From positions 1 to 24,799 of the forward strand of contig RXIE01000168.1 of NCBI GenBank assembly GCA_004212135.1: a stretch of 24,799 nt of DNA. The letters are read 5' to 3'. Position 1 is the stretch's first letter, and every line of letters starts with the position of its first letter. The notes beneath the pieces are model-generated. The model saw only the letters and a list, made by a program, of their open reading frames with translations, was not told the origin of the DNA and did not search any database. This stretch comes from Candidatus Methanophagales archaeon ANME-1-THS (lineage in GTDB: Archaea; Halobacteriota; Syntropharchaeia; Alkanophagales; Methanospirareceae). Below, in pieces: positions 23,583 to 24,799 of the stretch. A program made the translations under genes and the position numbers.

Positions 23583-23614
23583 CCTATTTAAATAGGAAGA
23601 TGCTGTATATACAG
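23583..23614. promoter_or_regulatory. two perfect palindromes at the wHTH promoter, probable operator
   Basis: CCTATTTAAATAGG (23583-23596) and CTGTATATACAG (23603-23614) are perfect palindromes, centred 19 bases apart. They cover the region where the TATA box (TATTTAAATA, 23585-23594) and transcription start must lie. This is a classic layout for autoregulation by the small HTH protein encoded next. TATA boxes are themselves self-complementary, so the first could be coincidence. Confidence 0.5.
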
Positions 23615-23637
23615 ATCAAATTCAGGAGGTGGAACGA

Positions 23638-23856
23638 ATGGCAGAAGAACTATCAGGCAACACAAAAAAGGTATATGATGCGATGGTAGCGATTGGTGCA
23701 CGAGGCGAAGAGAAGGCAAAGAACATGGAAGATGTGGTGAGGGAAGCGAAGATCCCGAAGGGAACGGTCGCGAACAGCATCAACGAGTTGATAAAGAAGA
23801 AACTGGTAAAGAGGAAATCGGGAGAAAAAACCGCACGATATTATATCGTTAGATGA
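23638..23856 (+). CDS. small winged-helix transcriptional regulator
   Basis: This 72-residue protein is a single winged HTH. Helix 1 is NTKKVYDAMVAIGA; helices 2-3 are MEDVVREAKIPKGTVANSIN and ELIKKKLVKR, with the recognition helix KGTVANSINELI; a short beta wing ends GEKTARYYIV. It probably binds DNA as a dimer and has no ligand domain. ATG 23638 is chosen over the in-frame GTG 23629, which is part of the AGGAGGTG ribosome site (23624-23631). Palindromes just upstream may be its operator. Its stop lies beside the methyltransferase start, so the two may be co-transcribed. Confidence 0.8.
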   Translation: MAEELSGNTKKVYDAMVAIGARGEEKAKNMEDVVREAKIPKGTVANSINELIKKKLVKRKSGEKTARYYIVR

Positions 23857-23873
23857 ACCCGGGGAGGGTTACC

Positions 23874-24671
23874 ATGGAGAAGAAGTTATATCATCTCCCC
23901 GGGTATTATGATCTCGCATTCTCTTACGATGCCTCCGGGGAGATAAATTTCTTTTCAGAGTGTTTCAAGAGATATACTGACTTTGAAATGAGACGAATTT
24001 TAAAGCCTGCCTGTGGCAGTGGACGGCTCTTAATACCATTGGCGCAGTTCGGATATTACGTCGTTGGCTATGATATAAGTGAGGAGATGGTTGCTTACAC
24101 GAGGGATAAGATAGCAGTAGCGGGTTTATCACATCGTGCTGAAGTGGTTCTTGGAGATATGAGGACCGCGAGATTCAAAGATACCTTTGATGCAGCCATC
24201 AATCTCATAAATACCATCGGGTATCTCATCTCAGACGAGGACATCCTGAACCACTTCAGGGCGATCTCTTATTCGCTCCGAACGGGAGGGATCTATATTG
24301 TGGAGCTCTCCTGTGCCAATGAGAAGCTAAGCAACGAGGAAAGACCCGATGATACCTGGATTGCTGAGCGAGATGGCATCAAAATACAAACGACTTGGCA
24401 TACTGAGCGGTATGACCTGGCGAATAAGCGGAAGTACAATCTGTGCAAGATGAAGATAGAGGATGAAAAAGAGAACCGGAGGTTTATGTTCATCGAACCC
24501 CATATCATGAGGCTCTGGTTCTTTGAAGACTTTAAACTCTTGAGCAGGGCGGGTGGATTCACGCTCAGGGCGATCTACAATCAGAACTTTGAACCCGTCC
24601 CGCTCAATTCACACATCTGCGGCGATCTGGGCAATCTCTACTTCATTCTGAAGAAGGAAGCAGAAGCATAG
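23874..24671 (+). CDS. class I SAM-dependent methyltransferase
   Basis: This 265-residue protein begins with LYHLPGYYDLAFSYD, a segment typical of small-molecule methyltransferases. The SAM motif I is ILKPACGSGRLLIPLA; VVGYDISEEMV gives the acidic residue for the ribose. VVLGDMRTARF and FDAAINLINTIGYL (motif IV area) and the motif V-VI region SLRTGGIYIVELS follow. The C-terminal part has a beta-rich substrate-binding extension (WHTERYDLANKRKYNL; IEPHIMRLWFFEDF). Substrate is unknown. ATG 23853 overlaps the wHTH stop (ATGA), but ATG 23874 has GGGGAGGG about 6 bases before it and begins at the conserved region, so it is preferred. The operon with the regulator suggests a regulated or stress role. 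Confidence 0.88.
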   Translation: MEKKLYHLPGYYDLAFSYDASGEINFFSECFKRYTDFEMRRILKPACGSGRLLIPLAQFGYYVVGYDISEEMVAYTRDKIAVAGLSHRAEVVLGDMRTARFKDTFDAAINLINTIGYLISDEDILNHFRAISYSLRTGGIYIVELSCANEKLSNEERPDDTWIAERDGIKIQTTWHTERYDLANKRKYNLCKMKIEDEKENRRFMFIEPHIMRLWFFEDFKLLSRAGGFTLRAIYNQNFEPVPLNSHICGDLGNLYFILKKEAEA

Positions 24672-24688
24672 TCAGTACTTCCGAAACT

Positions 24689-24799
24689 ATGGAGTTCCGA
24701 ATACCAGATCCACCCCTCACTGTGGTGACGAACCTGAGATTGAAACCAGGAGAAACACTCCGGTAGCTATCTGAGCTGGCAGTTGAGGAGTATCAAAAC
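24689..24799 (+). pseudogene. possible start of a gene with an in-frame TAG, runs off the window
   Basis: ATG 24689 reads MEFRIPDPPLTVVTNLRLK, PGETLR, then TAG (24764-24766), and continues open as LSELAVEEYQN to the window end. The sequence on both sides looks protein-like, so a GAG to TAG change or a read-through codon is possible. No ribosome site is evident and the family is not recognised. Confidence 0.25.

Noticed and set aside
1..24799. tRNA, rRNA or CRISPR loci
   Set aside because: No cloverleaf with a TTCAA-type T-loop, no rRNA-like stretch and no spaced repeat was found by eye. A covariance-model search would be decisive.

Overview
The window looks like a piece of a euryarchaeal genome. 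TATA boxes lie about 25-35 bases before likely starts, Shine-Dalgarno sites are GGAGGTG-like, genes are tightly packed, and there is a surface protein with a Thr/Pro linker and PGF-CTERM tail, a GT3-type glycogen synthase and DUF1670 proteins. This content is reminiscent of the methanogen/ANME-1 (Methanophagales) group. That placement is inference from gene content; there is no rRNA or marker gene to fix it.

Layout. (1) 1-1229: the tail of a transposase, then about 1 kb of decayed sequence with small ORF remnants, a CCCAAAT-type inverted repeat and a dispersed palindromic repeat. (2) 1230-5760: a small secreted protein, a 762-residue S-layer-like protein, an acylphosphatase with nine heptad repeats, and a damaged second copy of the S-layer gene 3' end. 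The same short palindromic repeat family appears four or five times here, once inside the S-layer signal-peptide coding sequence. (3) 5857-8720: a toxin-antitoxin zone. A vapB antitoxin is split by a 1728-bp insertion that carries only two DUF1670 genes, bounded by an 11-bp inverted repeat and a 5-bp direct repeat. Removing the insertion and one repeat copy restores a 73-residue antitoxin in frame, followed by an overlapping intact vapC. A decayed second PIN gene follows. (4) 8737-13270: glycerate 2-kinase and a GT4 glycosyltransferase (minus strand), divergent from a GT3 glycogen synthase. (5) 13336-19248: a six-helix membrane protein, a P2-type cation ATPase with a frameshift in its TGES motif and no last four helices, an intact Na+-dependent symporter, and a junction where a GH57 5' fragment is welded to a 5'-truncated SLC13/TrkA-C permease. 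(6) 19435-24799: glucosyl-3-phosphoglycerate synthase-like GT81, MarC, a methyltransferase/ATP-grasp fusion split by a 13-nt near-duplication, a small winged-helix regulator with two palindromes at its promoter, and a second methyltransferase.

The most notable signal is the DUF1670 insertion: it suggests DUF1670 genes are cargo, or the machinery, of a transposable element without a recognisable transposase. A second theme is glucan/glucosylglycerate metabolism (GT3, GT4, GH57 fragment, GT81, glycerate kinase). A third is the number of broken genes (vapB, one DUF1670, PIN, P-ATPase, GH57, SLC13, methyltransferase/ATP-grasp), which means either a decaying accessory region or sequence and assembly errors. 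Functional calls rest on motifs read by eye; no database search was run.
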